Notes: generated by a model not told the origin, from the letters alone. A DNA stretch of 64,000 nucleotides from Jannaschia donghaensis (GCF_001403795.1 NZ_CXSU01000012.1:1316555-1380554), one strand, 5' to 3'; shown: positions 17,464 through 26,451, counted from the first letter of the stretch. Numbers and translations: made by a program.

Positions 17464-18419
17464 GGTCGCCGCAACGCCTGCGTCATCGCAGCCAGGACTG
17501 CGACTGCGATCTCTCCGGGTGTCTTCGATCCGATGTCCAGACCGATGGGCGCGTCGATCCGGTCGAGGGCCGGGCCCAGATCCGCCAGCCGGTCGCGGCG
17601 TTTCGCGTGCGTTCGGGTCGAACCCAATGCACCGACGTAAAAGGCGTCCGATCCCAACGCCACGCGCAGCGCCGGATCGTCGAGCTTCGGATCGTGGGTC
17701 AAAAGCACCACGGCCGTGCGCGCGTCAGGTGCAAAAGCCACCATCGCCTCGTCCGGCCAATCATGAACCAGCGTGGTATCGGGAAACCGATCGGACGAGG
17801 CAAAGGCCTCCCGCGGGTCGATAACGGTCACCGCGTACCCCGCAATCCGCGCCATCGGGACAAGCGCCTGCGCGATGTGCACGCCGCCCACCACCGCCAG
17901 CCGCAGGGGGGGCGCGTGAAGCGTCACGAAGGTTTCGCCGTCAGGCTCGAACCCGCTGCGATCGGCGTTCAATCGGTCGCGCAGGTCGTCCGCCGCGATC
18001 AGATGCGTGGTGCCACTGGCGACGTTCACCGCCTGGCCGACCGCTTCGGGACGAGCCCGCCGATTGACCAGATCGGTCAACGTTTCGACCGTCAGGCCGC
18101 CGCCAACAGGCTCCAGCAAGATACGGATCGTGCCACCGCAGGCTAGACCGACGGCAAAGGCTTCGTCGTCGGACACGCCATACTCCAGAACGCGGTGCGT
18201 CAGATCGCCCATCGCGTCCAACGCTTCGGCCACCACGGCCCCCTCGACGCAACCGCCCGAAACCGACCCGACCAGTTCCGCATCCTGCGATATGGCAAGC
18301 TGCGATCCCCGGGGGCGCGGCGCGCTGCCCCAGGTTTCGATCACCGTCGCCAGCGCGGCACCCTTGCCCGCCTTCGCCCAGGCCAGCGCGGCGGCGGGCG
18401 CGTCATCCAAGCCAGTCAT
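17460..18419 (-). CDS. xdhC: XdhC/CoxF family molybdenum cofactor maturation protein
   Basis: A 319-residue XdhC/CoxI-family protein that binds the molybdenum cofactor, protects it during sulfuration, and inserts it into xanthine dehydrogenase-type enzymes. Motifs include TVIETWGSAPRPRGSQLAI and GSVSGGCVEGAVV near the N-terminus, and a Rossmann-like C-terminal part with VVGGVHIAQALVPMA and FYVGALGSTRTHAKR. Cys in GGCVEG and in LACGGTI are the conserved residues. The ATG at 18419 has GAAGAG eight bases upstream. It is translationally coupled to the molybdopterin-binding gene. It presumably serves the CoxL protein encoded downstream. Confidence 0.92.
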   Translation of the reverse strand: MTGLDDAPAAALAWAKAGKGAALATVIETWGSAPRPRGSQLAISQDAELVGSVSGGCVEGAVVAEALDAMGDLTHRVLEYGVSDDEAFAVGLACGGTIRILLEPVGGGLTVETLTDLVNRRARPEAVGQAVNVASGTTHLIAADDLRDRLNADRSGFEPDGETFVTLHAPPLRLAVVGGVHIAQALVPMARIAGYAVTVIDPREAFASSDRFPDTTLVHDWPDEAMVAFAPDARTAVVLLTHDPKLDDPALRVALGSDAFYVGALGSTRTHAKRRDRLADLGPALDRIDAPIGLDIGSKTPGEIAVAVLAAMTQALRRP

Positions 18420-18470
18420 GATGTTATCTCTTCGGGAATGAACTGAAATCTCATTGCACCTTAAACGCAA

Positions 18471-18498
18471 CGGCCCGCCCCCGGAAAGGGACGGGCCG
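18471..18498 (-). terminator. Putative terminator of the OmpA-like gene
   Basis: A 7-base stem (cggcccg / cgggccg) enclosing a 14-base region that can pair further. On the minus strand it is followed by TTGCGTTT, a weak T-rich tail. It lies 21 bases past the OmpA-like stop codon. Confidence 0.55.
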
Positions 18499-18518
18499 AT
18501 CATGGCGATGGACAGGGA

Positions 18519-20573
18519 TCAGTTGGCTGCGGCGGTCTGCAACAATCCGGTGATCTGGCGGACGGTCGCGCGACGGTTGGCCCGCTCATCCTCCTGCGTC
18601 TGCACCTTCAGGAACGATTCGCCGTAACCCTGGACGACCATGTTTTCGACCGGAACGTTGAAGTATTCGTTCAGCGCCAGGGCCAGGCTTTCGGCGCGCC
18701 GGTCCGACAGGGCCAGGTTGTAAGCCGCATCGCCGACGGCGTCGGTATGACCTTCGACCAGGAAAACCTCACGCGGGTTGGCGCGGATCGATGCCAGCAC
18801 TTCATTAGCTAGTCCGCGCAGGTTCTGGGCCTGTTCGGGCGCGATGGCCGCCGACCCGGACGCGAATGTCACGGTGCTGACGTCGAACGCCGGGGCCAAT
18901 GCGCGGACCTCCGCGATGTTGCGGACCTGTGCCAGGCTGAACCGACGGTCCAGCTGCTCCTGCTGGCGCAGCGCTGCGGCCAGGGGATCATCCCGATCCG
19001 CGGCGCGTGTTGACACCACAGGCTCGGGCAAGGTGGCGACGTCGACGGGCTCCACTTCGGCCGTATCGTCGATCAACAGATAGCGGGTGCCGTCTTCGGC
19101 GATCAATTCACGCCGCAGGACCCGCAGCGATGCATCGCGGATCGTCACGACGCGGCTTCCATCCTCCCGCAAAACGGTCTGGCGGGTGGATCCGTCGTCG
19201 AACCGCTCGGTGCGGACGTTCGATCCGGCCTGACGCATCAGCACGCCGTCGTCCTTGAGGACGCGCAGACTGCCGTCATCCTGCTGGACGACCACGCGGT
19301 CACCCGAGTTCGACACGACGCGGGACCGGTTGTTCTGGTTCACCAGAACGGCCCCGACGGCCAGCGCGCCCAAGGCCCCCAGCAGGATCTTGTCGTTGCG
19401 GTCAAAGCGGTCCTCCCGCTCGGTCACGACGGCGCGCGTCTCGAAATCTTCGTCCGAGGTGCGGACGTCTTCGGCCGCGACGACCGATTCCTCGACCTGC
19501 GCATCCTCGGACGCGTCGTCACCGGCGGCCACAGCGGCGGACACGGCATCCGACGCTCCGCCGCCACCCAAAAGCGCGCCCAGGGCGGCTTCGGCCTGAC
19601 TGACGGCGGTCTGCTCTTCCTCGGACAGTTCCGGCTCGGGGCGGGTGGCAACCTCGTCGGCGATGGCGCTTTCGGTCTGCGTTTCGACCAACGGGGTTTC
19701 ATCGGCAGCGGGGGCTTCGGCCTCGGCGGTCTCCTCGACCTCGGGCGCTTGCGTCGCGTCTTCGCTTTCGGCCGCCAGGGTTTCAATGATGTCGCCTTCG
19801 GGCGCTTCGACTTCGGCTTCCGCGTCGGCGGCCGTATCTGTCTCGGTCTCAACCTCTTCGGTCTCTACCTCAGCCTCCGCTTCGGTTTCCACCTCGGTCT
19901 CGGTTTCAGTCTCAGCTTCCTGTTCGGCTTCGGCAGCTTCCGTTTCCGCCGCCGCTTCGGCTGCGGCCTGTTCGGCTGCTTCGGCTTCCGCGTCTGCCGC
20001 CGCCTCGGCGTCCGCTGCGGCTTGCTCGGCAGCTTCGGCTTCGGCTGCCGCTTGCGCTTCGGCCTCCGCTTCTGCCTGTGCGGCGGCTTCCGCGTCTGCG
20101 GCGGCCTGTTCCGCAGCTGCCGCTTCGGCATCCGCTGCGGCTTGTTCCGCGGCCTCGGCGTCCGCTGCCGCCTGCGCTGCGGCGTCTGCCTCTGCCTGGG
20201 CCGCAGCTTCGGCATCGGCGGCTGCCTGTTCCGCAGCCGCGGCTTCGGCTTCCGCGGCAGCTTGTGCCGCTGCGTCGGCTTCGGCCTGGGCCGCCGCTTC
20301 GGCGTCGGCGTTCGCAGCATCGGAATCGGCGTTTGTAGCTTCTTCAGTCGGCTCTTCGGCAGCCGCGTCCGGCGTGGCGGCATCGGTCGCGCGCTCGGCG
20401 ACGCAGTTGGACAACCCGTCGACGTCCGCCCCGAATTCGGCGGTGCATTGGGCCAGGATCTCCTCGGACGTCTGCGCCATGACTGGAAGGGTCAGGCCGG
20501 GAACCAGCATGGAAACGCTGGCGGCAAGGGCGATGGCGCGGTTGCGCTTGGAAGACTGGGGGCGGCGGGGCAT
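18519..20573 (-). CDS. OmpA-family protein with long Ala/Glu coiled coil
   Basis: A 684-residue exported protein. A signal peptide ends near VMA-Q (33/34). An Ala/Glu/Asp/Gln-rich low-complexity coiled coil covers roughly residues 75-250, then a Glu/Thr/Val acidic stretch to about 380. A short hydrophobic glycine-rich segment (about 391-408, KILLGALGALAVGAVLV) precedes a beta-rich part with periodic DDGS/EDGS turns (about 415-510). The C-terminal OmpA/MotB domain (about 566-680) has VEGHTDAVG, LSDRRAESLA and ANRRATVR, which bind peptidoglycan. It probably spans from membrane to cell wall. It sits between the cox structural and maturation genes on the same strand; whether it belongs to that system is not known. 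Confidence 0.85.
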   Translation of the reverse strand: MPRRPQSSKRNRAIALAASVSMLVPGLTLPVMAQTSEEILAQCTAEFGADVDGLSNCVAERATDAATPDAAAEEPTEEATNADSDAANADAEAAAQAEADAAAQAAAEAEAAAAEQAAADAEAAAQAEADAAAQAAADAEAAEQAAADAEAAAAEQAAADAEAAAQAEAEAEAQAAAEAEAAEQAAADAEAAADAEAEAAEQAAAEAAAETEAAEAEQEAETETETEVETEAEAEVETEEVETETDTAADAEAEVEAPEGDIIETLAAESEDATQAPEVEETAEAEAPAADETPLVETQTESAIADEVATRPEPELSEEEQTAVSQAEAALGALLGGGGASDAVSAAVAAGDDASEDAQVEESVVAAEDVRTSDEDFETRAVVTEREDRFDRNDKILLGALGALAVGAVLVNQNNRSRVVSNSGDRVVVQQDDGSLRVLKDDGVLMRQAGSNVRTERFDDGSTRQTVLREDGSRVVTIRDASLRVLRRELIAEDGTRYLLIDDTAEVEPVDVATLPEPVVSTRAADRDDPLAAALRQQEQLDRRFSLAQVRNIAEVRALAPAFDVSTVTFASGSAAIAPEQAQNLRGLANEVLASIRANPREVFLVEGHTDAVGDAAYNLALSDRRAESLALALNEYFNVPVENMVVQGYGESFLKVQTQEDERANRRATVRQITGLLQTAAAN

Positions 20574-20649
20574 GAAAGCCTCCTGTTGGTGGGCGTGATG
20601 TTCCGAACGAAACGCCAAGCCGACCCCGCAGTTCCAATGCGTCCCGCTG

Positions 20650-21135
20650 TTATCGGATATCACGCGCCGTTTCGACGTCGCGCCACGCCCGCGTCAGGAA
20701 GCAATTGTTTCGGGCCGAACGGACATCGACATAGGCCAGCGCCGGATCGGCCAGTCTGGTCCCAACCTCCTCCATCAGATCGGCTGACGCTACGACGGCC
20801 CCCGTGCCGTAGCGTATACGGTCGTCGGCGGTGTATCCCTTGATCAGATAGTCCGGCGATGTCGTCAGGATCGGCGGAAGCCCCGCGTCCGCCCAGGGCA
20901 CACAGGCCGCCTCGCACAGGAAGATCGGGCCCGTTTCGGCATAGGGCTGAAGCGTCGCGAAGGGCCGCGCGGCGCAGATCAGATAGGGATCATCGGCGGG
21001 CACGTCACGCAGGCAGGACCGGCACGGGACCCCGGTGCCATCGCTGATTGCGCGGTCGGCCGGTTGGCCATTGGCGTCGGGGCCGCCCGCACGGATATGA
21101 GCGACGAAAGTGGGGTCGAGAGGGACGAATTGCAT
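20650..21135 (-). CDS. DUF1203 protein
   Basis: A 161-residue protein matching the DUF1203 pattern: an N-terminal FVPLDPTFVAHIRAGG, then GVPCRSCLRDVPADDPYLI, then QPYAETGPIFLCEAAC, then a C-terminal region with YVDVRSARNNCFL. Cysteines in PCRSC and in the later CEAAC could bind metal, but no activity is known. AAGGAT lies six bases before the ATG at 21135. It is on the same strand as the cox maturation genes (71 bases after coxE) and the OmpA-like gene. Confidence 0.82.
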   Translation of the reverse strand: MQFVPLDPTFVAHIRAGGPDANGQPADRAISDGTGVPCRSCLRDVPADDPYLICAARPFATLQPYAETGPIFLCEAACVPWADAGLPPILTTSPDYLIKGYTADDRIRYGTGAVVASADLMEEVGTRLADPALAYVDVRSARNNCFLTRAWRDVETARDIR

Positions 21136-21205
21136 TGTCGGATCCTTTGTTGTCGATCCGTCCAGATGGCAAGAATCGCGCGCCGGCGGCGACCCGGAAG
21201 ATGCG

Positions 21206-22438
21206 CTATCGGCGCAGTCGGTCCAGGGCCCCGACATCGTCGGGACGGGAGAGCGCGTCGGCCAACCCCTCCAACGCGGCGATCGAATGGCCCGCGCGCA
21301 AGCTGTCGACATGGGGCAACAGCGCCCGGATGCCGGCGGCCTTGGGGGCGAAACCATCGAACCGCAGCAGCGGGTTCAACCAGATCACCCGCCGCGCCGA
21401 CAGATGCAGGCGGCGCGCCTCGAAGGCCAGCCGGTCCGCGTCGCCCCGGTCCAGCCCGTCAGTGACCAGCAGGACGATGGCCCCCTGCCCCAGAACACGG
21501 CGCGACCAGTCGCGGTTGAAGGCGTGAAGCGCATCGCCGATCCGCGTGCCCCCCTCCCAATCCTGCGCCTCGGCACCGGCGGCGGCCAGTGCCGCATCGA
21601 CGTCTCGGGTCGCCAGGTGCCGGCTGATGTTCGTCAGCCGTGTGCCGAAGGTGAAACCGTGCACCTCGGCCCAGCCCTGTCCCTGCCGATTGGCGACGGC
21701 GTGTAGGAAATGCAGCAGAGCGCGCGAATAGGAGGACATGGAGCCGGAGATATCGCAAAGCGCCACCAGGTTCGGCCAACGGATGCGGGGTTTGGCGTAC
21801 TTGAGTGCCTTGATCTCTCCGTGGCGCAGGGCCGCGCGCAGGGTGGCGCGCCGGTCGATCCGCCCGGCGGGGGCGGCCTGCGTTCGCCGGCTGACCAACG
21901 GCGCGACCGGCAGGCGCAGACGGGCCAGCATCCGCTTCGCCACTGCCATTTCGGCGACGGACATCTGCTCGAAATCGAGGGTCCGCAGGGTTTCCGTCGC
22001 GCTGGCCGTGGCCGCCGCGTCCAGCTGCAACTCCTCCGCAGCCGCCTCCTCGTCCTTGGGGATCTGCTCCGGCTGATCCAGCAGCGCTTCGGCCGCGCGT
22101 TTCTCGGCCGGCTTCGGCCCCCGCTCTTCCTGCACGCCGCGCACCGTGGGGGTCAGCATCGCCATCATGTGTTCGAGATAGCGCGGGTCGCGCCAGTAAA
22201 GGCGGAAGAGTTGCGCGAAGGTCGCGCGATGTTCGGGCCGCTGCACGAAGACGGCCTGCAGCGCGTGGAAGAAATCGGCCCGGTCGGTGAAACCGGCGGC
22301 GGCCACCGCACGGGTCGCAAGGATCAGGCGGTCCGGACTGGCGGGCACCCCCGCGCGGCGGAGGGCCTGGGCGAAATGCGCGATGTTTGCCGCCAGTTGC
22401 GGGGCGTCAGGCAGGTCGAGGGGGGGATGTTCAGGCAT
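21206..22438 (-). CDS. coxE: CoxE-type von Willebrand factor A protein
   Basis: A 410-residue protein with a C-terminal VWA domain. The metal-ion-dependent adhesion site is complete: Asp229-x-Ser231-x-Ser233 (CDISGSMSSYSR), the Thr in WEGGTRIGDAL, and the Asp in LVTDGLDRGDAD. The N-terminal half is helical and charged. CoxE works with the AAA+ ATPase CoxD to build the special molybdenum-copper site of CO dehydrogenase; in form II loci a related maturation or unfolding role is assumed. The start overlaps the end of the P-loop gene by eight bases. Confidence 0.93.
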   Translation of the reverse strand: MPEHPPLDLPDAPQLAANIAHFAQALRRAGVPASPDRLILATRAVAAAGFTDRADFFHALQAVFVQRPEHRATFAQLFRLYWRDPRYLEHMMAMLTPTVRGVQEERGPKPAEKRAAEALLDQPEQIPKDEEAAAEELQLDAAATASATETLRTLDFEQMSVAEMAVAKRMLARLRLPVAPLVSRRTQAAPAGRIDRRATLRAALRHGEIKALKYAKPRIRWPNLVALCDISGSMSSYSRALLHFLHAVANRQGQGWAEVHGFTFGTRLTNISRHLATRDVDAALAAAGAEAQDWEGGTRIGDALHAFNRDWSRRVLGQGAIVLLVTDGLDRGDADRLAFEARRLHLSARRVIWLNPLLRFDGFAPKAAGIRALLPHVDSLRAGHSIAALEGLADALSRPDDVGALDRLRR

Positions 22439-22967
22439 GAAGCAAACCTTCGATCCGTTTCGCTGCCTGCGCCGCGCTCAGCGTCGTGACGTCGATTGTC
22501 CGTGCGCCGGGCAGATGCAGCAGCGCATGACGCGTGCGCAGGTCGTCGAGGGTTGCCGTATCCGTCAGTTTATAGCCATCGTGCCGGGCGGGGTCGGACA
22601 AGCGCCTGCGGTTCTCGGCCAGTTCGATCTGAAGGACGAAAGCCATCAGAGCCGCGCGCCTGCGCCGCACCAGTCGAAGCGTCGGCTCGACAAGACTGCT
22701 GTGTCGATCGGTCTGTGCGAGAGCGTCCGTCAGGATCAACGGCACATCCGCCGGCAATGAGAGAGCCGCATCATACAGCATCCGGCGAAGATCGTCGCGC
22801 AAGGTCGCACGCTCGGGTGTTCCACGCGCGAACAGCGCGCTCGCAGGGTCGAGAATAAGATGATTGTCCAGCAGGCGGCCCCCGATCCTGTCCCGCAGAA
22901 GCCGTGCAATCGCCCGCTTTCCACTCCCCGGCCAGCCGCAGATGTGAATCACGGGCGCAGATGTCAC
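22431..22967 (-). CDS. Small P-loop kinase-like protein between coxD and coxE
   Basis: A 178-residue protein with a Walker A motif right at the start (ICGWPGSGKRAIARLL, Lys17) and GRLLDNHLILDPASALF and PLILTDALAQTD after it. The pattern of AAA-type nucleoside or shikimate-like kinases is visible, with LQIELAENRRRLSDPAR as a likely lid region. The substrate is unknown. The gene starts with GTG inside the coxD stop (GTGA) and its end overlaps coxE by eight bases, so all three are made as one coupled unit. A kinase at this point is not part of the classical cox cluster as I know it. Confidence 0.85.
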   Translation of the reverse strand: MTSAPVIHICGWPGSGKRAIARLLRDRIGGRLLDNHLILDPASALFARGTPERATLRDDLRRMLYDAALSLPADVPLILTDALAQTDRHSSLVEPTLRLVRRRRAALMAFVLQIELAENRRRLSDPARHDGYKLTDTATLDDLRTRHALLHLPGARTIDVTTLSAAQAAKRIEGLLHA

Positions 22968-23842
22968 GCCACCTCCGCCCGCACCTCGTCCAGGATGCGC
23001 TTGGCCTCCGACCCCTGCAGCTTCTGGATGTCGTCCTGATACTTGAGCAGCGCGCCCAGCGTATCGGCGATGACCGCGGGCGACAGCTCCAGTATATCCA
23101 GCGCCAGCAGGCATTTGGCCCAGTCGATCGTCTCGGCGACGCCGGGTTTCTTAAACAGATCCTCGGTGCGCAAGGCTTGGACGAAAGCGACGACTTCGGT
23201 CGACAGTGCAGTCGAGGCTTCGGGCGCGCGGGCCGACAGGATCTCCATCTCCCGGTCGTGGGTAGGATAATCGACCCAGTGATAGAGACAGCGGCGCTTG
23301 AGCGCGTCATGCACCTCTCGCGTGCGGTTCGACGTCAGGATCACGATCGGCGGCGCGGGTGCGGTAACGGTGCCGGTTTCGGGAATGGTGACCTGGAAGT
23401 CCGACAATGCCTCCAGAAGGAAGGCCTCGAACGGCGCGTCGGTGCGGTCGATCTCGTCGATCAGCAGGACTGGGGCGCCACCGGGTTGGGCGCGCATCGC
23501 CTCCAGCAACGGGCGCGCAATCAGGAAGTCGTCGGAGAACAGATCAGGCGGCTCCGCCCCCGTCGCTTCGGCCCGCCGGATCGCCATCATCTGCGCGGCG
23601 AAGTTCCATTCGTAAACGGCAGAGGCCGCATCCAGCCCTTCGTAGCATTGCAGCCGGATCAGGCGACGCCCCAAGGCGGCCGCGATGGCCTTGGCGATCT
23701 CGGTCTTGCCCGTCCCCGCTTCGCCTTCCAGGAAAAGCGGGCGGCCCAGGGTCAGGGAAAGATACGTCACGGTGGCAAGCGCGCGCCCGCAGACGTAATT
23801 CTGTTCGGCCAGCGCGGCCTGCACGTCATCGATGGATTTCAT
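22964..23842 (-). CDS. coxD: MoxR/CoxD-type AAA+ ATPase
   Basis: A 292-residue AAA+ ATPase of the MoxR group. Walker A is LEGEAGTGKTEIAK (about residues 38-51), Walker B is VLLIDEIDR, and sensor 1 is ILTSNRTREV. Such proteins act as chaperones with a VWA partner to mature metal enzymes; here the partner is the CoxE protein. The ATG at 23842 is used; an in-frame GTG five codons upstream is possible and neither has a strong ribosome binding site. It is the first gene of the coupled coxD-kinase-coxE unit. Confidence 0.92.
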   Translation of the reverse strand: MKSIDDVQAALAEQNYVCGRALATVTYLSLTLGRPLFLEGEAGTGKTEIAKAIAAALGRRLIRLQCYEGLDAASAVYEWNFAAQMMAIRRAEATGAEPPDLFSDDFLIARPLLEAMRAQPGGAPVLLIDEIDRTDAPFEAFLLEALSDFQVTIPETGTVTAPAPPIVILTSNRTREVHDALKRRCLYHWVDYPTHDREMEILSARAPEASTALSTEVVAFVQALRTEDLFKKPGVAETIDWAKCLLALDILELSPAVIADTLGALLKYQDDIQKLQGSEAKRILDEVRAEVA

Positions 23843-23938
23843 CCGCGCATGGGGCACGGTCGCACGGGCCGGGTCAAGGCGGCGTGTCGGTTCGCCGATG
23901 GTCTGGCCGGGGAACGCGGTGCCCCCCGGCCGATGGGA

Positions 23939-24517
23939 TCAGGCGTCGGCCTTGCCCGCTTCGATCGAGATAATCACCTCGACCTCGTCTGACACGAAGG
24001 GCGCGAAGGCCCCGGCGTCGAAATCGGACCGCAGGATCGTCGTGGTGGCGTCGAAGCCAAGCCACGGCTTTTGCTGCTGCGGGTGGTCACCGACCTGATT
24101 GAGCGTCGCGTCGAGGACGATTTCCTGCGTCACGCCACCCAGGGTCAGGTCGCCGGTGATCTTGGCAGTGTCTTCGCCCGTCACTTCGATTCCGGTAGAG
24201 ACGAAACGAACGGTGTCGTTCGTGGAGGCGTCGAGAAAGTCCTCGGAGGAGAAATGCTTGTCACGCTCTTCCCAGCCGGTGAACATCTCGGCCGCGGGAA
24301 TGGAGACGTCGACCGACGAGGCGGCGGGGTCTTCCGCGTCCCATTCGATCGTGCCTTCCCAGCCCGAGAACATCCCAAACGTCGTCGAGAAGCCAAGGTG
24401 GGTGTAGCTGAAGAGCGTCTGCGCGTGGCTGGAGTCGACCTGATAGGTTTCGGTGTCGGCGAATGCGGGCGCGGTGGCGACCAGAAGGGCGGCGGCGGCA
24501 AGTGTCGTGCGGACCAT
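23939..24517 (-). CDS. YceI family periplasmic protein
   Basis: A 192-residue exported protein. The signal peptide MVRTTLAAAALLVATAPAFA is cut before DTE. The mature part is the YceI lipocalin-like barrel, with YQVDSSHAQTLFSYTHLGFS and a C-terminal KPWLGFDATTTILRSDF. Family members bind isoprenoid lipids such as polyprenyl-pyrophosphate or ubiquinone precursors; the ligand here is not known. It is alone, with about 96 bases to coxD. Confidence 0.92.
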   Translation of the reverse strand: MVRTTLAAAALLVATAPAFADTETYQVDSSHAQTLFSYTHLGFSTTFGMFSGWEGTIEWDAEDPAASSVDVSIPAAEMFTGWEERDKHFSSEDFLDASTNDTVRFVSTGIEVTGEDTAKITGDLTLGGVTQEIVLDATLNQVGDHPQQQKPWLGFDATTTILRSDFDAGAFAPFVSDEVEVIISIEAGKADA

Positions 24518-24640
24518 GATGGACCTCCGTTTAGGGGCAGTTGATTGGTAACGCAGTCTGGTTCATCGCGGGCCGATGCGGAACAGGCGGATGTTCAACA
24601 GGTTGTGTGCGGCGGCGCACCGCCGTTCGATGCCGGAACG

Positions 24641-25264
24641 TCAGCCCGGCGGGGTGAAGGCGCTCCGGTCCCGGAGGCATTGGGGGCGGAAGTCACAGCC
24701 TTCGAAATGATCATTCACGACACCCAGCCCCTGGAAGATGCCGTAGCACACGGTCGGGCCGACCCATTTGAAGCCACGTTTCTTCATCGCCTTCGCCATT
24801 GCGGTGGAGGACGCATTGACCGGATTGTCCCGCAGCCAGTCGAGCGTCATGCGCTTGGGGCGCTCGGACGGGGCGGGTTCAAACGACCAGAGGAAAGCGG
24901 GCAAACCGCCCTCGTCGCGCATCGCGCGCGCCGCCTGGGCATTGTGGACGCAGGCGCGCAGCTTCGCCGGATTGCGAATGACGCCGGCCGTGGTCATCAG
25001 CCGGTCGATCGCGTCATCGTCGAACCGCGCCACCCGGTCCAGATCGAACCCGTGAAAGGCGTCGCGCAGCACCCTGCGCTTGCCCAGCACCATGTGAAAC
25101 GACAGGCCCGCCGCCAGTGTTTCGAGGCAGAGCTTCTCGAAGATCCATGTCTCGTCCGCCGACGGACGGCCGAATTCGGTGTCGTGATAAACACGGAACA
25201 CGGGGTCATGCGCGCGGTATCCGCAGCGGGTCTTGCCGTCGTCGCAAAGGACCAGTTCATCCAT
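24641..25264 (-). CDS. tag: Divergent 3-methyladenine DNA glycosylase I
   Basis: A 207-residue Tag-family enzyme, which removes 3-methyladenine from alkylated DNA. Conserved parts are VYHDTEFGRP (family YHDxEWG), CLETLAAGLSFHMVL with Glu49 at the position of catalytic Glu38 of E. coli Tag, DNPVNASSTAMAKAMKKRGF, and GVVNDHFEGC with the C-terminal zinc ligands. Three aromatic positions differ from the E. coli protein: Trp6, Trp21 and Trp46 correspond to Tyr16, Phe31 and Phe56 here. There is a ten-residue N-terminal extension. The ATG at 25264 follows AGGATG closely. It is divergent from the PRC-barrel gene. Confidence 0.9.
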   Translation of the reverse strand: MDELVLCDDGKTRCGYRAHDPVFRVYHDTEFGRPSADETWIFEKLCLETLAAGLSFHMVLGKRRVLRDAFHGFDLDRVARFDDDAIDRLMTTAGVIRNPAKLRACVHNAQAARAMRDEGGLPAFLWSFEPAPSERPKRMTLDWLRDNPVNASSTAMAKAMKKRGFKWVGPTVCYGIFQGLGVVNDHFEGCDFRPQCLRDRSAFTPPG

Positions 25265-25388
25265 CGTCACATCCTGACACGTTCCGTTGGGGAAAGCCTG
25301 CCGACACCGCGAAAATTTCTTCAGATTGCGGAACAAGGTGCGGCAATCGGTGTTGAATGGACACAACCTGCAAATGAAAGGACATTAC

Positions 25389-25865
25389 ATGTTCCGCATG
25401 ATTTCCACGACCGCCCTGGCCCTCGCACTGGCCGGCCCCGCCTTCGCCGACGCGCACGCCGCCAACCCCTCGATGGCCGAGATGACCGACGAGGAAAGCG
25501 CACAGCTGATCCGCACACGCGACATCACCGGCGGCCCGATCTACTCCGTCTCCGAAGGCTACGAAGAAGAGAGCTGGATGGGCGACGATGTCGAGTCCGC
25601 CTACAGCAACGATACCATGGGTTATGGTAACGACCTGCGCCAGATCGGTGAAATCGAAGACATCATTCTCGACCGTTCGGGCCAAATGATCGGCATCGTG
25701 GCCGAGGTCGGTGGCTTCCTCGACATCGGTGACAAGCATGTGATGCTGCGCGTCGACGACGTCCGCCTCGTGCCGGTCGACGACGCGACCTACAGCTTCG
25801 TCACCCGCATGAGCGAAGAGCAGCTCGAAGAGATGCCCTCGGTCAACGAAGGCTGGTGGAACTGA
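25389..25865 (+). CDS. Exported PRC-barrel domain protein
   Basis: A 158-residue protein with a signal peptide (MFRMISTTALALALAGPAFA, cleaved before DAHA). The mature part is a PRC-barrel: RDITGGPIYSV, then LRQIGEIEDIILDRSGQMIG and VAEVGGFLDIGDKHVML. Such barrels in alphaproteobacteria are periplasmic and thought to bind small ligands or other proteins. AAAGGA lies about six bases before the ATG at 25389; longer upstream starts lack one. A strong terminator follows. It is monocistronic. Confidence 0.9.
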   Translation: MFRMISTTALALALAGPAFADAHAANPSMAEMTDEESAQLIRTRDITGGPIYSVSEGYEEESWMGDDVESAYSNDTMGYGNDLRQIGEIEDIILDRSGQMIGIVAEVGGFLDIGDKHVMLRVDDVRLVPVDDATYSFVTRMSEEQLEEMPSVNEGWWN

Positions 25866-25905
25866 TCACCGCCATTTCGACCAAGTAACTTTTTAACGAG
25901 TTTCG

Positions 25906-25929
25906 GGGGGCCTTCGTGGCCCCCTTTTT
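25906..25929 (+). terminator. Terminator of the PRC-barrel gene
   Basis: A 7-base stem (gggggcc / ggccccc) with a TTCGT loop followed by five T residues, 40 bases after the stop. Confidence 0.9.
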
Positions 25930-26086
25930 CGTGCGTCCGCCCCGGCTGGCGTTCGGGGTTGCGCCCCTGCCCCATATCGCTATACCCCGCCCATCCCGCC
26001 ATGCACTTTTACCGCGTGGTCTCTCGTGTCCGGGGGGCGGGTAAGACCCGGACTGTGAAACGCGCGACGACAAAACAGGAGTTCGC

Positions 26087-26440
26087 ATGCCGCTCTACGA
26101 GCATGTCATGATTTCGCGGCAGGATCTGTCCACCGCGCAGGCCGAAGGCCTTGTGGAACACTTCAGCACCGTCCTCGCGGACAACGGCGGCACCGTCGTC
26201 GAGAGCGAGTACTGGGGCGTGAAGACCATGGCCTACAAGATCAACAAGAACCGCAAGGGCCACTATGCCTTCCTGCGCACCGACGCCCCGTCGGACGCCG
26301 TGCAGGAAATGGAGCGCCTGTGCCGCCTGCATGACGACGTCATGCGCGTGTTGACCGTCAAGGTGAACGCGCACGAGGAAGGCCCCTCGGTTCAGATGCA
26401 GAAACGCGACGAGCGCCCCGAGCGCCGCGAACGTCGATAG
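26087..26440 (+). CDS. rpsF: 30S ribosomal protein S6
   Basis: A 117-residue S6 protein: [14 protein letters not shown] at the start, then [20 protein letters not shown] and HYAFLRTDA, and the charged tail [10 protein letters not shown]6 pairs with S18 on the 30S platform. It is first in the rpsF-rpsR-rplI operon, 11 bases before rpsR. Its promoter must lie in the 157 bases upstream. Confidence 0.98.
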   Translation: MPLYEHVMISRQDLSTAQAEGLVEHFSTVLADNGGTVVESEYWGVKTMAYKINKNRKGHYAFLRTDAPSDAVQEMERLCRLHDDVMRVLTVKVNAHEEGPSVQMQKRDERPERRERR

Positions 26441-26451
26441 GAGCGGATATC

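Noticed and set aside
19860-20340. Repeat-like DNA around 19.9-20.3 kb that might look like a CRISPR or minisatellite
   Set aside because: It is the coding sequence of an Ala/Glu-rich coiled coil; the repeats are irregular and there are no spacers.
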